DNA of 64,000 nucleotides from an uncultured Acetatifactor sp. (GCA_934402375.1 CAKRUB010000005.1:51252-115251), one strand, 5' to 3'. Shown: positions 26,874 to 39,593, numbered from the stretch's first letter. A program made the numbers and translations. The notes: a model not told the origin generated them from the letters alone.

Positions 26874-28427
26874 ATGAAAAAGAAACTTTTACGTTTACTT
26901 TTAACGGCACTTCTGTCAATGGCTGTACTGAGCGGATGCGGCTCGGACGGCACAGGGGAGTCTTCGGGGGAGGCTTCCTCTGCGGAGTCTGTAGGCGAAG
27001 CGGTCTACGGTGGCTCCGTTGTTGTAGGAGTACAGCAGGATATTGATAGTCTTGACCCACACAAAGCAACTGCGGCAGGAACTAAGGAGATTCTGTTCAA
27101 TATTTTTGAGGGCTTGGTGAAGCCCGATAAAAATGGCGACTTGATGAACGCGATCGCAAGCGATTACACGGTTTCCGAGGATGGTCTGGTATATACCTTC
27201 ACCCTTCGAGACGGTGTAAAGTTCCATAACGGGAATGCGGTGACGGCGGAGGACGTGAAATATTCGCTGGAGAGAGCGTCCGGTCTTCTGGACGGCACAC
27301 CGCTGATCTCATCATTGAGCGTCATTACAAACGTAGAAATTCTGGATGAAAAGACGGTTCAGGTAACGGTGAGCGGTGCAAATACGGAGCTGATCTACAG
27401 CTTCACGGCAGCCATCATTCCCACAGGCAGCGGGGAGGATGAGAGCGGCACTCCGATCGGTACAGGACCGTTTTCTTTTGTTTCCTATACACCACAGGTC
27501 GGAATGGTCGTGAAGAAGAACGCCGACTACTGGCAGCAGGGTCTGCCCTATCTTGACGAGGTGAATTTCAAGATCGTCACCAGCCCGGATACAGCGCTGC
27601 TGGAGCTGCAGGGCAAAACCATCGACATTTATCCGTATCTGACCGACAGTCAGGCGAGCGAGCTCCAGAGCAGCTTCCAGATTCTGTCTGCACCGTCCGC
27701 CGTTTTACAGGGACTGTTCCTGAACAATGCAGATCCGGTGCTGAGCGACGTAAGACTCAGACAGGCGATCTGCTATGCGCTGGACAAGGATGCCGTCAAT
27801 GATTTCGTGGCGGGCGGCAAGGCGACCCTGATTGGTTCCGCGATGCTTCCGACGCTTCAGACCTATTACACGGATCTGAACGATGTCTATGGCAACGCAG
27901 CGAACATCGATAAGGCGAAGGAGCTGATGACGGATGCCGGCTATCCCGACGGCTTTGACCTTGAAATCGCGGTGCCGTCCAACTATGAATACCATATGCA
28001 GACGGCGGAGGTTGTAGTGGAGCAGCTCAAGGCAGCGGGAATCAACGCGACGATCAAGCCGGTGGAGTGGAGCACATGGCTGGAGGAAGTCTACAACGGC
28101 AGACAGTATCAGGCAACCATCAGCGGTCTGACGAGCGACGCGACGCCGGGCTACATGATGAACCGATTCCAGACAGACTCCAAGAAGAATTTCATCAACT
28201 TTGCAAATGCAGAGTATGATGAGGTTTACCAGAAGGCGGCAGCGGCTATGGACATTGCCCAGAAGGCAGAATACTATAAGCAGCTGCAGCAGATTCTATG
28301 TGATGAGGCGGGAAGCGCCTTCATCCAGGTGCCTGCGATCACGGTGGCGGTCAATAAGGACCTTGCAGGCTACACCTTCTATCCTGTCTATGTGCAGGAT
28401 ATGAGTACCGTGCATTACACGAAATAA
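26874..28427 (+). CDS. ABC transporter substrate-binding lipoprotein, family 5 (peptide/nickel/oligosaccharide type)
   Basis: A 517-residue lipoprotein: signal peptide with lipobox LSGCG, a Ser/Glu-rich linker, then the family 5 fold with IDSLDPHKA, LRDGVKFHNGNAVTAEDVKYS, GTGPFSF and RLRQAICYALDKDAV. It captures a ligand outside the cell for the permeases encoded immediately downstream. Family 5 proteins mostly bind peptides, but some bind oligosaccharides. Here the GH10-CE1 gene upstream and a GH2 gene downstream leave xylo-oligomers possible, though nothing in the sequence decides it. An RBS (GAGGAGAAG) precedes the ATG, and the gene has its own extended -10 promoter. Confidence 0.92.
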   Translation: MKKKLLRLLLTALLSMAVLSGCGSDGTGESSGEASSAESVGEAVYGGSVVVGVQQDIDSLDPHKATAAGTKEILFNIFEGLVKPDKNGDLMNAIASDYTVSEDGLVYTFTLRDGVKFHNGNAVTAEDVKYSLERASGLLDGTPLISSLSVITNVEILDEKTVQVTVSGANTELIYSFTAAIIPTGSGEDESGTPIGTGPFSFVSYTPQVGMVVKKNADYWQQGLPYLDEVNFKIVTSPDTALLELQGKTIDIYPYLTDSQASELQSSFQILSAPSAVLQGLFLNNADPVLSDVRLRQAICYALDKDAVNDFVAGGKATLIGSAMLPTLQTYYTDLNDVYGNAANIDKAKELMTDAGYPDGFDLEIAVPSNYEYHMQTAEVVVEQLKAAGINATIKPVEWSTWLEEVYNGRQYQATISGLTSDATPGYMMNRFQTDSKKNFINFANAEYDEVYQKAAAAMDIAQKAEYYKQLQQILCDEAGSAFIQVPAITVAVNKDLAGYTFYPVYVQDMSTVHYTK

Positions 28428-28455
28428 AGTAAGAGGAAAAGGAGGAAAGCACTGC

Positions 28456-29415
28456 GTGAAATACTTTATAAAAAAATTTTTGACTCTCATTATGACATTG
28501 TTTTTGGTTTCCGTGGCGGCTTTCCTCGCTTTCCAGATCATTCCCGGGGATGTGGTGACATCCATTCTGGGAACGGAAGCGACTCCCGAGAGGGAGGAAC
28601 AGCTTCGGGAAGAGCTGGGTCTGAATGAGCCGCCCGTTGTCCGGTATTTCAGCTGGGCGGGCGGTGTGCTGAAGGGTGATTTCGGAAACAGTTACCGTTA
28701 TTCCAAGAATATGAACGAGATGATGCCGGTGTCTGAGCTGATCGGGGACAAGCTGCCCGTGACACTCTGGCTGGCGGCAGTGGCGCTTGTGCTGATTGTG
28801 GCGGTCTCCATTCCGCTCGGCGTGCTCTGGGCGAGAAGCAGCAACCGCATTCTGGATGCCGCGCTCGGTGTCCTCACACAGATCACGATGGCGATACCGT
28901 CCTTCTTTCTGGGGATTCTGGTGACTTATCTGTTCGGCATATTGCTGAAATGGTTTGCACCCGGAGGCTATGTCAGCTATAAGGAAGATTTCGGACGCTT
29001 CCTCGGCTACCTGTTGTTCCCGGCGTTGTCGATCGCTCTGCCGAAGATTGCCATGACGGCGCGTTTCCTGAGAAATTCCATGCTGACGGAGATGAAGGCG
29101 GACTATGTGCGGACAGCGTACAGCAAGGGCTGCACGAAGAGAAGGGTCATGTACGGACATGTGCTCCGGAATGCCATGATGCCTGTCACGACCTTCCTCG
29201 GCATGATTATCGCGGAGATCGTCGCGGGAAGCATCGTCATTGAGCAGGTTTTCGGTCTGCCCGGCATTGGCAGACTGCTGATCAGTTCGATCAATACGAG
29301 GGATTTTCCGGTGGTGGAAATTCTGATTCTCTATATTACCTTTGTCGTTATTTTTGTGTATTTCCTTGTGGACATCCTGTACCGCGTCATCGATCCGAGA
29401 ATCAGCGGGAAATAA
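28456..29415 (+). CDS. ABC transporter permease, DppB/OppB type
   Basis: A 319-residue protein with six membrane helices: an N-terminal helix ending near QIIPGD, the EELGLNEPPVVRY periplasmic segment typical of OppB/DppB, and the EAA-like cytoplasmic loop (DYVRTAYSKGCTKRRVMYGH). It pairs with the DppC-like protein encoded next. It lies 28 nt after the binding-protein gene, with AGGAGGAAAG before the start. Direction of transport: import. Confidence 0.93.
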   Translation: MKYFIKKFLTLIMTLFLVSVAAFLAFQIIPGDVVTSILGTEATPEREEQLREELGLNEPPVVRYFSWAGGVLKGDFGNSYRYSKNMNEMMPVSELIGDKLPVTLWLAAVALVLIVAVSIPLGVLWARSSNRILDAALGVLTQITMAIPSFFLGILVTYLFGILLKWFAPGGYVSYKEDFGRFLGYLLFPALSIALPKIAMTARFLRNSMLTEMKADYVRTAYSKGCTKRRVMYGHVLRNAMMPVTTFLGMIIAEIVAGSIVIEQVFGLPGIGRLLISSINTRDFPVVEILILYITFVVIFVYFLVDILYRVIDPRISGK

Positions 29416-29434
29416 GACCTGTGGGAGAAATTTT

Positions 29435-30244
29435 ATGAAGAAGAACAACGGCAGAAAATGGAATAAATATCTGATCGCAGGTCTGATTATGACAGGGCTT
29501 GCCCTGCTTCTGGGAATTGTCGGCTTTTTCTGGACGCCCTACAGCACAACGGCGATGTCCGCCTCTGAGAAATTTGCGGCGCCCTCTCTCCGGCACCTCT
29601 TTGGCACGGATAACTTCGGGCGCGACATCTTCTCACGCGTCATGAAGGGGCTCGGAACAACTATCGTGATAGGAAGCCTTGTCGTGCTGTTTTCGGCATC
29701 CATCGGAATTCTGCTGGGGGCGCTCACCGGTTATTTCGGCGGCCTTGTCGATGAGCTTGTCATGCGGATCACGGATGCGGTCAACGGTTTTCCGAGCATT
29801 CTGCTGGCGCTGGTGCTGATCAGCATCCTTGGCAACGGAAAGCAGAATGTCATTCTGGCGCTGGGAATTGTCTTTGTGCCGAGCTATGTCAGGATCGTCA
29901 GAAGCGAATTTATCCGGCTGCGGGATGCCGATTACATTAAACGTGCAAGGCTCATGGGTGTGAAGCGGTCCCGAATCCTGTTTGTGCATATTCTGCCGAA
30001 TATTTTCTCGGTTTTCTGGGTCTCCGTGATGATCGGTTTCAACAACGCGATTCTGGCGGAGTCCGGTATGAGCTATTTAGGTATCGGGGTACAGCCGCCG
30101 GATGCAAGTCTCGGTAAGATGCTGTCCGATGCACAGGGGTATTTACAGACGGCTCCATGGTATGCGCTGGCGCCGGGGGTGACAATCGCATGGATCGTGC
30201 TCGGCTTTTCGCTTTTCAGTGAAGGAATCCGCCGCAGAGACTGA
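29435..30244 (+). CDS. ABC transporter permease, DppC/OppC type
   Basis: A 269-residue permease. It has the DppC signature HLFGTDNFGRDIFSRVMKG after the first helix and the EAA loop DADYIKRARLMGVKRSRI, with a conserved ending. The frame is open from 29342, but that start lies inside the DppB gene; the ATG at 29435 with GGGAGAAA upstream matches the family length. It forms the heterodimeric channel with the preceding gene product. Confidence 0.93.
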   Translation: MKKNNGRKWNKYLIAGLIMTGLALLLGIVGFFWTPYSTTAMSASEKFAAPSLRHLFGTDNFGRDIFSRVMKGLGTTIVIGSLVVLFSASIGILLGALTGYFGGLVDELVMRITDAVNGFPSILLALVLISILGNGKQNVILALGIVFVPSYVRIVRSEFIRLRDADYIKRARLMGVKRSRILFVHILPNIFSVFWVSVMIGFNNAILAESGMSYLGIGVQPPDASLGKMLSDAQGYLQTAPWYALAPGVTIAWIVLGFSLFSEGIRRRD

Positions 30245-30288
30245 CGCTTTGCGTGTTTGTAAAAGGCTAAAGCCCGGAGGAAACGAAA

Positions 30289-31848
30289 TTGATCAGAATC
30301 GAAAATCTTTCTGTCGCCTTCGACGGGACAGAGGTTGTAAAAAATGTGAATCTTGAGCTGAAGGATGGAGAAATCCTCGGCGTGGTGGGGGAGTCTGGTT
30401 CGGGAAAATCCGTGACTGCCCTGACCTTTATGGGGCTGGTGTCGGAGGCGGCTGAGGTAACGGGCGGAAGGATCGTGTTCGACGGAACGGTGCTCCGGGA
30501 GGCGGGAAAGCCGCTGGACATGGCATTGTACCGCAAATTTCAGGGTGCGGAGATGTCGATGGTGTTTCAGGAGCCGATGACCTCACTGAACCCGACGCAG
30601 CGTGTCGGAAGACAGGTCGGCGAGATGCTGGAGCTGCACACGGACTATACCAAAGAGGAGATCCGAGCGAAGGTGCTCGAGACCTTCGACGCCGTCGGTC
30701 TGCGCGATATAGAGAAGGTATATGACAGCTATCCCCATCAGCTGTCCGGCGGTATGAGACAGCGCGTGATGATTGCAATGGCGATCATCCTGCACCCCGA
30801 TCTGGTTGTCTGCGACGAGCCGACGACAGCGCTGGATGTCACGATCCAGAACCAGATCATGGAGCTTCTCAAAGAGATCAATGAGAAGGAACAGAACTCC
30901 ATGCTGTTCATCACACATGACCTGAATCTCGCGCGGAGAATATGCCATCGCGTTGCAGTCATGAAGGACGGAAGGATCGTTGAACAGGGAAAGACGGAGG
31001 ACATTTTTGAAAACCCGCGCGAGGAGTATACAAGGACGCTGATCGAGGCGGTTCCGTCGCGGTTAAAGCCGCGCGTTTCCGTGCTGCAAAACAGGGATAA
31101 GAGGGAGAGCGTTGTCGAGGTGAAGGATCTGTCCGTGTTCTACAGGGACAGCGGCAACAGCCTCTTTGCAAGGAAGGAAAAGCATTGTGTCGTGAAGCAT
31201 GCGACCTTTGACATCTATAAGGGCGAGAGTCTGGGGCTTGTCGGCGAGAGCGGCTGTGGCAAGACCTCCCTCTCGAAGGCGATTCTGGGCATGAATACGG
31301 ACATCACGGGTGAGATCCGCCATCATACGATCCGTCCGCAGATGATCTTTCAGGACCCTTACAGCAGTCTGAATCCGGTGAAAACAATTGGCTGGCTGCT
31401 GCAGGAGCCGCTCAGGGCTGCGGCTGCGCTCGATCCGTCGCTCGCTATGAGCAGGCAGGATATGGAGGCGGCAGCCTACGATATGCTTCACCGCGTGGGC
31501 ATGGAGGACAGCTTCTTCCATAGAAAGCCGTCCCAGCTTTCGGGCGGACAGCGGCAGAGAATCAGCATCGGGCAGGCGCTCATCACGAATCCGGGGCTGA
31601 TTGTCGCGGATGAACCGGTGTCGGCGCTGGACGTGACGATTCAGGCGCAGATCATGGAGCTGCTGCAAAAGCTCCAGCAGGAGATGCACTTGTCCTGCCT
31701 TTTCATCTCCCATGACATCAATGTGGTCTACCATATGTGCGACAGGATTATGGTCATGAAGGAGGGGCAGATACTTGAGATCGGGGAGACGGAGGAGCTG
31801 TTCCGCCATCCGACGCAGGAATACACGAAACAATTATTGAACAGTTAA
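30289..31848 (+). CDS. Fused DppD-DppF type ABC ATPase (two nucleotide-binding domains)
   Basis: A 519-residue protein carrying two complete ABC domains. Domain 1 (about 1-250) has GESGSGKS, LSGGMRQR and VVCDEPTTALD. Domain 2 (about 275-519) has GESGCGKT, LSGGQRQR and IVADEPVSALD. In most Dpp/Opp systems these are two separate subunits. The start is a TTG at 30289, with GGAGG 8 nt upstream. It follows the permease gene after 44 nt and completes the importer operon. The usual C-terminal oligopeptide/dipeptide transporter extension is seen after domain 1 (PSRLKPRV region) but is short after domain 2. Confidence 0.93.
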   Translation: MIRIENLSVAFDGTEVVKNVNLELKDGEILGVVGESGSGKSVTALTFMGLVSEAAEVTGGRIVFDGTVLREAGKPLDMALYRKFQGAEMSMVFQEPMTSLNPTQRVGRQVGEMLELHTDYTKEEIRAKVLETFDAVGLRDIEKVYDSYPHQLSGGMRQRVMIAMAIILHPDLVVCDEPTTALDVTIQNQIMELLKEINEKEQNSMLFITHDLNLARRICHRVAVMKDGRIVEQGKTEDIFENPREEYTRTLIEAVPSRLKPRVSVLQNRDKRESVVEVKDLSVFYRDSGNSLFARKEKHCVVKHATFDIYKGESLGLVGESGCGKTSLSKAILGMNTDITGEIRHHTIRPQMIFQDPYSSLNPVKTIGWLLQEPLRAAAALDPSLAMSRQDMEAAAYDMLHRVGMEDSFFHRKPSQLSGGQRQRISIGQALITNPGLIVADEPVSALDVTIQAQIMELLQKLQQEMHLSCLFISHDINVVYHMCDRIMVMKEGQILEIGETEELFRHPTQEYTKQLLNS

Positions 31849-31947
31849 AGCTGTTTGGACATGTTTTTGTCCCAACCGGCATAGGATAATGTGACGGACA
31901 GAAAATGAGAGCTGTCTGGAACACAGCGGGGAGGGCATGGGACGGAT

Positions 31948-34611
31948 ATGTTTGAACAGAGCAGCGCGGCAGTGGCGATAGCGGAATTAAAGACAGACAG
32001 CGTCAGGGGACTTACGGAGACAGAGGCGGCAAAGCGGCTGGCAGCGTATGGCAGAAACGAGATGAAGGGCGCGAGGAAGAAAACGGTTCTGGAATCCTTT
32101 CTGGAACAGTTGAATGACCCTCTCATCTACGTGCTGATTGTGGCGGCTGCAGTGTCGATCTTTCTTGGCGAATACAGTGATGCCATCATTATAGGTGTGG
32201 TCGTGCTGCTCAATGCGACAGTGGGCGTAGTGCAGGAGGGAAGGGCAAGGAAGGCGCTGGAGTCCCTGAAGAAGCTGACCAGCCCGAAGGCATTTGTCAT
32301 CCGGGACGGCAGAAGGCTGGAGCTTCCTGCGGCGGAGCTTGTGCGGGGAGATCTGGTATGGCTGGAGGCGGGCTGTCAGGTTCCGGCTGATCTGCGGCTG
32401 ACGGAGAGCGCGAATTTAAAGATTGAGGAGTCTGCACTGACGGGAGAGGGTGTTCCGGTGGATAAGGACAGCGCGTTTCTTCCGCTGAACCGGAGCGGTA
32501 GGGCGGCGATCCCGCTCGGAGACAGACGCAACATGGCATATATGTCAACCATTGTCACCTACGGAAGAGGGCAGGGCATTGTCACGGCGACCGGAATGGA
32601 TACCGAGCTGGGGCAGATTGCAACCATGATTACCGAGGCGAAAGAGGAAATGACACCGCTACAGAAGCGGCTGGGAGAGCTTGGAAAGGTTCTGAGTCTC
32701 CTGTCGCTTCTTTTGTGTGCAGTACTGTTCGGCATTGCCGTGCTACAGCACCGTAATGTGCCGGAGATGCTGATTACGGCGATCTCGCTGGCGGTTGCCG
32801 CTGTGCCGGAGGGGCTTCCGGCGGTGGTTACGATCTGTCTGGCGCTCAGTGTGACAAGGATGGTCAAGGTGAACACGATCGTGCGGAGACTTCCCTCGGT
32901 GGAGACGCTCGGCGCGGTCAGCGTGGTCTGCTCCGACAAGACGGGCACGCTGACGCAGAACCGGATGACGGTGGAAAAGTGCTTTGTGAACGGCAGATTA
33001 CAGCCGTCCTCCGCGCTAAGGCTTGCGGATGCGCCGGATTTCTTTCTCGGGATGACGCTCTGCAATGATGCAGTGCTGGAGGAGGGAAACAGGACGGGAG
33101 ACCCGACAGAGCTTGCACTGCTGGATATGGCGGAGAAGGTGGAGCTCGGAAAGGAGGAGGCGGAGCGCCGTAATCCGCGAACCGGTGAGCTTCCCTTTGA
33201 CTCCGACCGCAAGATGATGACGACGCTGCACGGCTCTGTCTCCTATACGAAGGGAGCACCGGACGAGGTGCTCAAGTGCTGCAGTCAGATGAGGGCGGCA
33301 CAGGGTGTCTTGCGGCTGACACCGGATCTGCGGAGGCAGATACAGGAGGCGGTGGCGGCAATGTCTGCGGAAGGGCTGCGGACGCTTGCCGTCGCCATGA
33401 GAACCGGAGTTTCACAGCCCATGGAGAGTGAGCTGATCTTTCTGGGGATGGTCGGGATGCGCGATCCGGCGAGACCAGAGGCAGCGCAGGCGGTGGCGGA
33501 TTTTAAGCAGGCGGGTGTCACGACGGTCATGATTACGGGAGATCATGTGGATACGGCCTTCGCCATCGGAAAGCAGCTCGGCATTGTGGAACGGTTTGAA
33601 CAGTGTATGACGGGAGAGACGCTGGGGCATCTGACAGATGAGGAGCTTGCGGGGAGACTGGGGCAGGCAAGGGTCTTCGCCAGAGTGTCACCGGCGCAGA
33701 AGGTGCGCATCGTGGACGGCTTCAAGGCGAGAGGGGAGATTGTCGCCATGACCGGAGACGGGGTAAACGACGCTCCCTCGTTAAAGAGAGCCGACATTGG
33801 CATTGCCATGGGAAAGAACGGCACGGATGTGGCGAGACAGGCGGCGGACATGATTCTGACGGATGACAATTTTGCGACGATCCGGCGCGCAATCGAGGAG
33901 GGGCGCGGCGTCTATGAGAATATCCGTAAGTCCGTCATCTTCCTCCTGTCCTCGAATCTCGGGGAGATTATTACCATGTTCCTCGCCGTGGTCTGCGGAC
34001 TGGCGGCGCCGCTCAAGTCCAGCCACATCCTCTGGATCAACCTGATCACGGATTCCCTTCCGGCGTTAGCTCTCGGAGTGGATAAAAACGATGGAAAGGC
34101 GCTGATGCGCCAGCCGCCCAGAAAAGCCTCCGAAAGTCTCTTCTCGAGGGGAGGCTTTGCCTGTACCTGCCTTTACGGGGCGCTGATCGCGGCGGTCAGC
34201 CTGACGGCGTTTCTCATGCTTCCGGTGGCGCTTCTGAACCTTCAGGGAGCGGAGTTAAGCATTCAGGCGCTCGCCGATATGCTGCGGGAGGGCTGGGTGC
34301 TTTCCAGGGCGCAGACCTACGCCTTCACGGTGCTCGGGATGAGCCAGCTCTGGCATGCGGTCGGCATGCGCGATACGAACCGTTCGGTGCTTTGCATGAA
34401 TCATTTTGAGAACAAGCTGATGATCGTCGCGTGTGTGGTGGGCTTTCTGCTGCAGTTTGCCGTGACGGAGGTGCCGTTTCTGATCAATGCCTTCGGCACC
34501 TCGCCGCTTTCCGGCAGGGAGTGGATGCGGTTGAGCATATTGTCGGCGGCACCGCTGTTTGCCCATGAAATCATTGCGCTTACTTTTTCACTTTCCCGAG
34601 CTCGGCGTTGA
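31948..34611 (+). CDS. Calcium-transporting P-type ATPase (P2 type)
   Basis: An 887-residue P-type ATPase. Phosphorylation motif CSDKTGTLT with Asp330, actuator TGE in [10 protein letters not shown], hinge [22 protein letters not shown] (cited as GDGVNDAP). The ion-binding residues match bacterial SERCA-like pumps: PEGLP in M4, SSNLGEII in M5 and [15 protein letters not shown] in M6. This pattern indicates Ca2+ export, probably with proton counter-transport. A cation N-terminal domain ([15 protein letters not shown]) is present. It is a single gene whose last 32 bases overlap the end of the convergent GH2 gene. Confidence 0.93.
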   Translation: MFEQSSAAVAIAELKTDSVRGLTETEAAKRLAAYGRNEMKGARKKTVLESFLEQLNDPLIYVLIVAAAVSIFLGEYSDAIIIGVVVLLNATVGVVQEGRARKALESLKKLTSPKAFVIRDGRRLELPAAELVRGDLVWLEAGCQVPADLRLTESANLKIEESALTGEGVPVDKDSAFLPLNRSGRAAIPLGDRRNMAYMSTIVTYGRGQGIVTATGMDTELGQIATMITEAKEEMTPLQKRLGELGKVLSLLSLLLCAVLFGIAVLQHRNVPEMLITAISLAVAAVPEGLPAVVTICLALSVTRMVKVNTIVRRLPSVETLGAVSVVCSDKTGTLTQNRMTVEKCFVNGRLQPSSALRLADAPDFFLGMTLCNDAVLEEGNRTGDPTELALLDMAEKVELGKEEAERRNPRTGELPFDSDRKMMTTLHGSVSYTKGAPDEVLKCCSQMRAAQGVLRLTPDLRRQIQEAVAAMSAEGLRTLAVAMRTGVSQPMESELIFLGMVGMRDPARPEAAQAVADFKQAGVTTVMITGDHVDTAFAIGKQLGIVERFEQCMTGETLGHLTDEELAGRLGQARVFARVSPAQKVRIVDGFKARGEIVAMTGDGVNDAPSLKRADIGIAMGKNGTDVARQAADMILTDDNFATIRRAIEEGRGVYENIRKSVIFLLSSNLGEIITMFLAVVCGLAAPLKSSHILWINLITDSLPALALGVDKNDGKALMRQPPRKASESLFSRGGFACTCLYGALIAAVSLTAFLMLPVALLNLQGAELSIQALADMLREGWVLSRAQTYAFTVLGMSQLWHAVGMRDTNRSVLCMNHFENKLMIVACVVGFLLQFAVTEVPFLINAFGTSPLSGREWMRLSILSAAPLFAHEIIALTFSLSRARR

Positions 34612-36991
34612 TGATCTGTAAGGCGTTTTCTGGAACCTTGTGGGTGGAGTCCGCCTTCTCCCCGGTGTGCATTCCGTTTCCGCCCAGCATGCCGAAGAGG
34701 TCATACAGCGTCTTTCCGCCCATCATGGCGAGCATGGACTTTTTCAGGCGCATGCCCGACATGGCAAACATGGCGTTGGAGAGGATGGAAAATGCCTCAT
34801 CATTCGCGCAGATGGTATTTATTTTGTCGTGGACGGAGAAATGTTCCCCGGAAAATTCCATCGGCGCGTCACTGGCAATGGTCTCTACCTGCTCGAACCA
34901 GTTGGCAACGCCGTCCGCGTCATCGTCCTCCTGCGGCAGGGTATAGATCTCAGGCTTTTGTGCCACCCTTTCAAGGGTCATGCTGTCGGAGACAGTTCCG
35001 GAGCAGTCGGTCAGTGCGGAGCCGGAGCGTATACCGGCGTAGGCGGCAATGCTTGTGACCGGGGCGGTTGCCGTCAGATAGGTGAAGCCTTTTTCCAGCG
35101 GCACGTTTTCAAAGGTAAAGATCTTGTCGCCGTACTGTGTTCCGAATGCCTGCCCGTTGACATACAGCGTGACGCAGGGCTGATTGGAGTAGAGCTTCAC
35201 GGAGACGGTCTCCGAGGCGTGCTGGGCATAGCGCTTCCCACAGAGATAGACGAATGGCTCGCGGCTCCAGTACGCCTTGTAGAGATAGAAGGCTTCCTTT
35301 TTGATCCTGCGGTCCATGCTGACAAGCCCCTTGTTGTTTCGCCCGGCGGTTCCGCCTTCATTTCTTGCCGCGCAGCCGAAATCAAACATGTTCCAGACAT
35401 GGGTGGACCAGAGATAGGGTCGTTCCATGAGGATTTTTGCCATGTGTTCATGATATTCCGCCTGATAGCGCTCGGAGTAGTCGCGGCATTTCGCCTCATC
35501 CGGCTGCCATGTGATGATGCCCTCCGCGCCGTATTCCGACAGACCGAGGCAGATTTCGGGATTCTTCCGGTGAAATTCATCCAGCCATTCTTCGTTTTTC
35601 TCATAGCTTCCGCCGTACCAGCCAAAGTAGTGATTATAGCTTTCGACGTCCGTGATGCCGTGGAGCGCGCTGTCCATGGAGAGCATGCTGACATGGGCAA
35701 TCGTCGTCAGGCGGCTGGGGTCAAGCTCCTTCACAAGAGCGTTCAGATCCCGGTGGTTTTCCACAAGTCCGGGCTTTTCTCCGGCAATGGTGATCTCGTT
35801 GGAGATTCCCCAGAAGCAGATGGAGGGATGGTTGTAATTCTGGTAGATCAGATCAGTCATCTGGAGGCGGCAGTTGTCGTGAGCCTTCGGATCGTCGCTC
35901 TGGCTGCTGATGTAGGGAATCTCTGCCCAGACGATGAAGCCGTACTCGTCACAGGCATCGTAGAAATCCCGGCTGTGCTGATAGTGGGCGAGACGGACGG
36001 TATTGGCGCCAAGCTCGGCTATCAGTGCGGCATCCCTGTAATGCTGCTCCTTTGTCAGCGCATTTCCTTGCCAGAGCAGATCCTGATGCCGGGACACGCC
36101 GCGCAGCATCATGGGAGAGCCGTTCAGGAAAAAGCCTTTTTCGGGGTCCACCGAGAAAAAGCGGATGCCGAAGCGGGTTGTTACCTCGTCCACCGTTTCG
36201 TTCCGGTAGACCAGTGTTGCCGTACAGCGATACAGGTAAGGGTCACGCACACCCTGCCAGAGGTGAGGTGTCGTCAGAAGAATATCTGTCTTCGGATTTT
36301 CAGAGGGGCGCCAGCTCTCCGCGATGACTCTGCCCTCTGCGTCCGCGATGGAATACCGGACGGTCATGTCGGGCGAGGGGGAGACGACCCAGCTGTTGAG
36401 ATGCAGCATGGCGGCGGGGGTGACGCTGCTGACATTGCAGCAGGAGGGGTAGAGCTTTGTCTCCGAGCTGTTGTTGGGGAGGACACTGCTGTCGAGAACC
36501 TCCGGCGTGACGGCAAGTCCCGGCGCACCGTGGAAGCTGACATCAAAATGCGTTTCCGGCAGCAGCATCAGGTTCACACCGCGATAGAGTCCGCCGTAGA
36601 ATGTAAAGTCCGCAAGCTGCGGATAAATATCATCTCTGGGGGAATTGTCGGCGAGGATGGTCAAGGTGTTTGCCTCCGGCGCGGGGCGGAGCGCGTCCGT
36701 GAGATCGACGGTGAAGGAGGAATAGCCGCCCTCATGGCTCATCAGCTCCTGACCGTTTAAGAGCACGGTGCCGCTTAAAGAGCAGGCGAGCACCTCGAGG
36801 ACATACCGCGTTCCGGCGGGAGCCTGCGGAGCGCAAAATTCTTTCTGGTACTGGCATATACCGCGGTAGTATTCTCCCTTGCCGTCCATGCCGTCAATCG
36901 CATTCCAGGTGTGCGGCAATGTCACAAGCTCCCAGTGTGTGCCGTCCTTGGAGAAGACCCAGTTGTCATTAAAGGAAATGATTTCTCGCAT
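34580..36991 (-). CDS. Glycoside hydrolase family 2 (beta-galactosidase-like)
   Basis: An 803-residue cytoplasmic enzyme. An N-terminal sugar-binding domain (about 1-170) has LPHTWNAIDG and the FYGGLYRGV motif. An immunoglobulin-like domain follows, then the GH2 barrel with MLRGVSRHQD, acid/base Glu about 398 in WGISNEIT and nucleophile Glu about 485 in LSEYGAEG. After a DUF4982-like beta domain there is a roughly 100-residue tail with ANDEAFSILSNAMF and a Met/Gly-rich segment, common in Lachnospiraceae GH2 proteins. GH2 covers several activities (galactosidase, glucuronidase, arabinosidase), so the substrate is open. The start at 36991 follows GAGGTTGAT; the frame extends upstream to 37132 without an RBS. 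Tail-to-tail overlap with the Ca2+ ATPase gene. Confidence 0.9.
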   Translation of the reverse strand: MREIISFNDNWVFSKDGTHWELVTLPHTWNAIDGMDGKGEYYRGICQYQKEFCAPQAPAGTRYVLEVLACSLSGTVLLNGQELMSHEGGYSSFTVDLTDALRPAPEANTLTILADNSPRDDIYPQLADFTFYGGLYRGVNLMLLPETHFDVSFHGAPGLAVTPEVLDSSVLPNNSSETKLYPSCCNVSSVTPAAMLHLNSWVVSPSPDMTVRYSIADAEGRVIAESWRPSENPKTDILLTTPHLWQGVRDPYLYRCTATLVYRNETVDEVTTRFGIRFFSVDPEKGFFLNGSPMMLRGVSRHQDLLWQGNALTKEQHYRDAALIAELGANTVRLAHYQHSRDFYDACDEYGFIVWAEIPYISSQSDDPKAHDNCRLQMTDLIYQNYNHPSICFWGISNEITIAGEKPGLVENHRDLNALVKELDPSRLTTIAHVSMLSMDSALHGITDVESYNHYFGWYGGSYEKNEEWLDEFHRKNPEICLGLSEYGAEGIITWQPDEAKCRDYSERYQAEYHEHMAKILMERPYLWSTHVWNMFDFGCAARNEGGTAGRNNKGLVSMDRRIKKEAFYLYKAYWSREPFVYLCGKRYAQHASETVSVKLYSNQPCVTLYVNGQAFGTQYGDKIFTFENVPLEKGFTYLTATAPVTSIAAYAGIRSGSALTDCSGTVSDSMTLERVAQKPEIYTLPQEDDDADGVANWFEQVETIASDAPMEFSGEHFSVHDKINTICANDEAFSILSNAMFAMSGMRLKKSMLAMMGGKTLYDLFGMLGGNGMHTGEKADSTHKVPENALQIINAELGKVKK

Positions 36992-37173
36992 ATCAACCTC
37001 GTTTCTGCGCGTGTGCGCCTTGTGTGTCGTATTCTGCTTTTGAGGATTTCCTGTTTTTTGCAATTTAGTCACAAAGTTCCTGTCGGGACTGGCTGATAAC
37101 AAAATCTTTTTTCGGCGAAAAGGGTTTTCCAATCCGTGAAAGAGTGGTAAGATATAGAAAATTACTTATTATT

Positions 37174-39216
<2,043 letters not shown>

Positions 39217-39284
39217 TGGAATAAAATAAACCGATAGAAGGGCATGACATATTATGTGCCAACACTGAAAAGGAGATGTGTGAA

Positions 39285-39530
39285 ATGAACGATATACAAT
39301 TACTAGAAGAAAAAGTGAATATTTGCAAAAAAAGAGTTACTCTTTTTTGCTGCTTTTTTCTTGTGGTAATGTTAATTGTGGGAGCATACATTTCGAACCT
39401 TCCATATCAATTGGCTATTTTTGCAATTGCTGTTTTATTTGTTCTTTTTGCACTAATCGTATGGAATTCCATGAAAATAAGGAAATTAAAAAGAGAAATG
39501 GAACTGGAAGATTCCAATATAGAAAAATAA
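39285..39530 (+). CDS. Small two-helix membrane protein of unknown function
   Basis: An 81-residue protein: a charged N-terminus, two hydrophobic helices (about 18-37 and 41-59) joined by a short loop, and a basic/acidic tail. I do not recognise a family. AAGGAG at 39270-39275 abuts an ATG at 39276 but is well spaced (9 nt) from the ATG at 39285, so the latter is chosen. It lies 68 nt after the SH3 gene on the same strand, with lower G+C content than its neighbours. Confidence 0.6.
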   Translation: MNDIQLLEEKVNICKKRVTLFCCFFLVVMLIVGAYISNLPYQLAIFAIAVLFVLFALIVWNSMKIRKLKREMELEDSNIEK

Positions 39531-39593
39531 AACACTGTGATTTTGCCAAACATAGTCAAATGGATAAATTGTTAGAGACAGTCATTGCAAGGC

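Noticed and set aside
34640..36760. A 706-codon plus-strand open frame opposite the GH2 gene
   Set aside because: It is long only because of GC-biased third positions in the GH2 gene; no domain, RBS or membrane pattern supports it, and the GH2 motifs are unambiguous.
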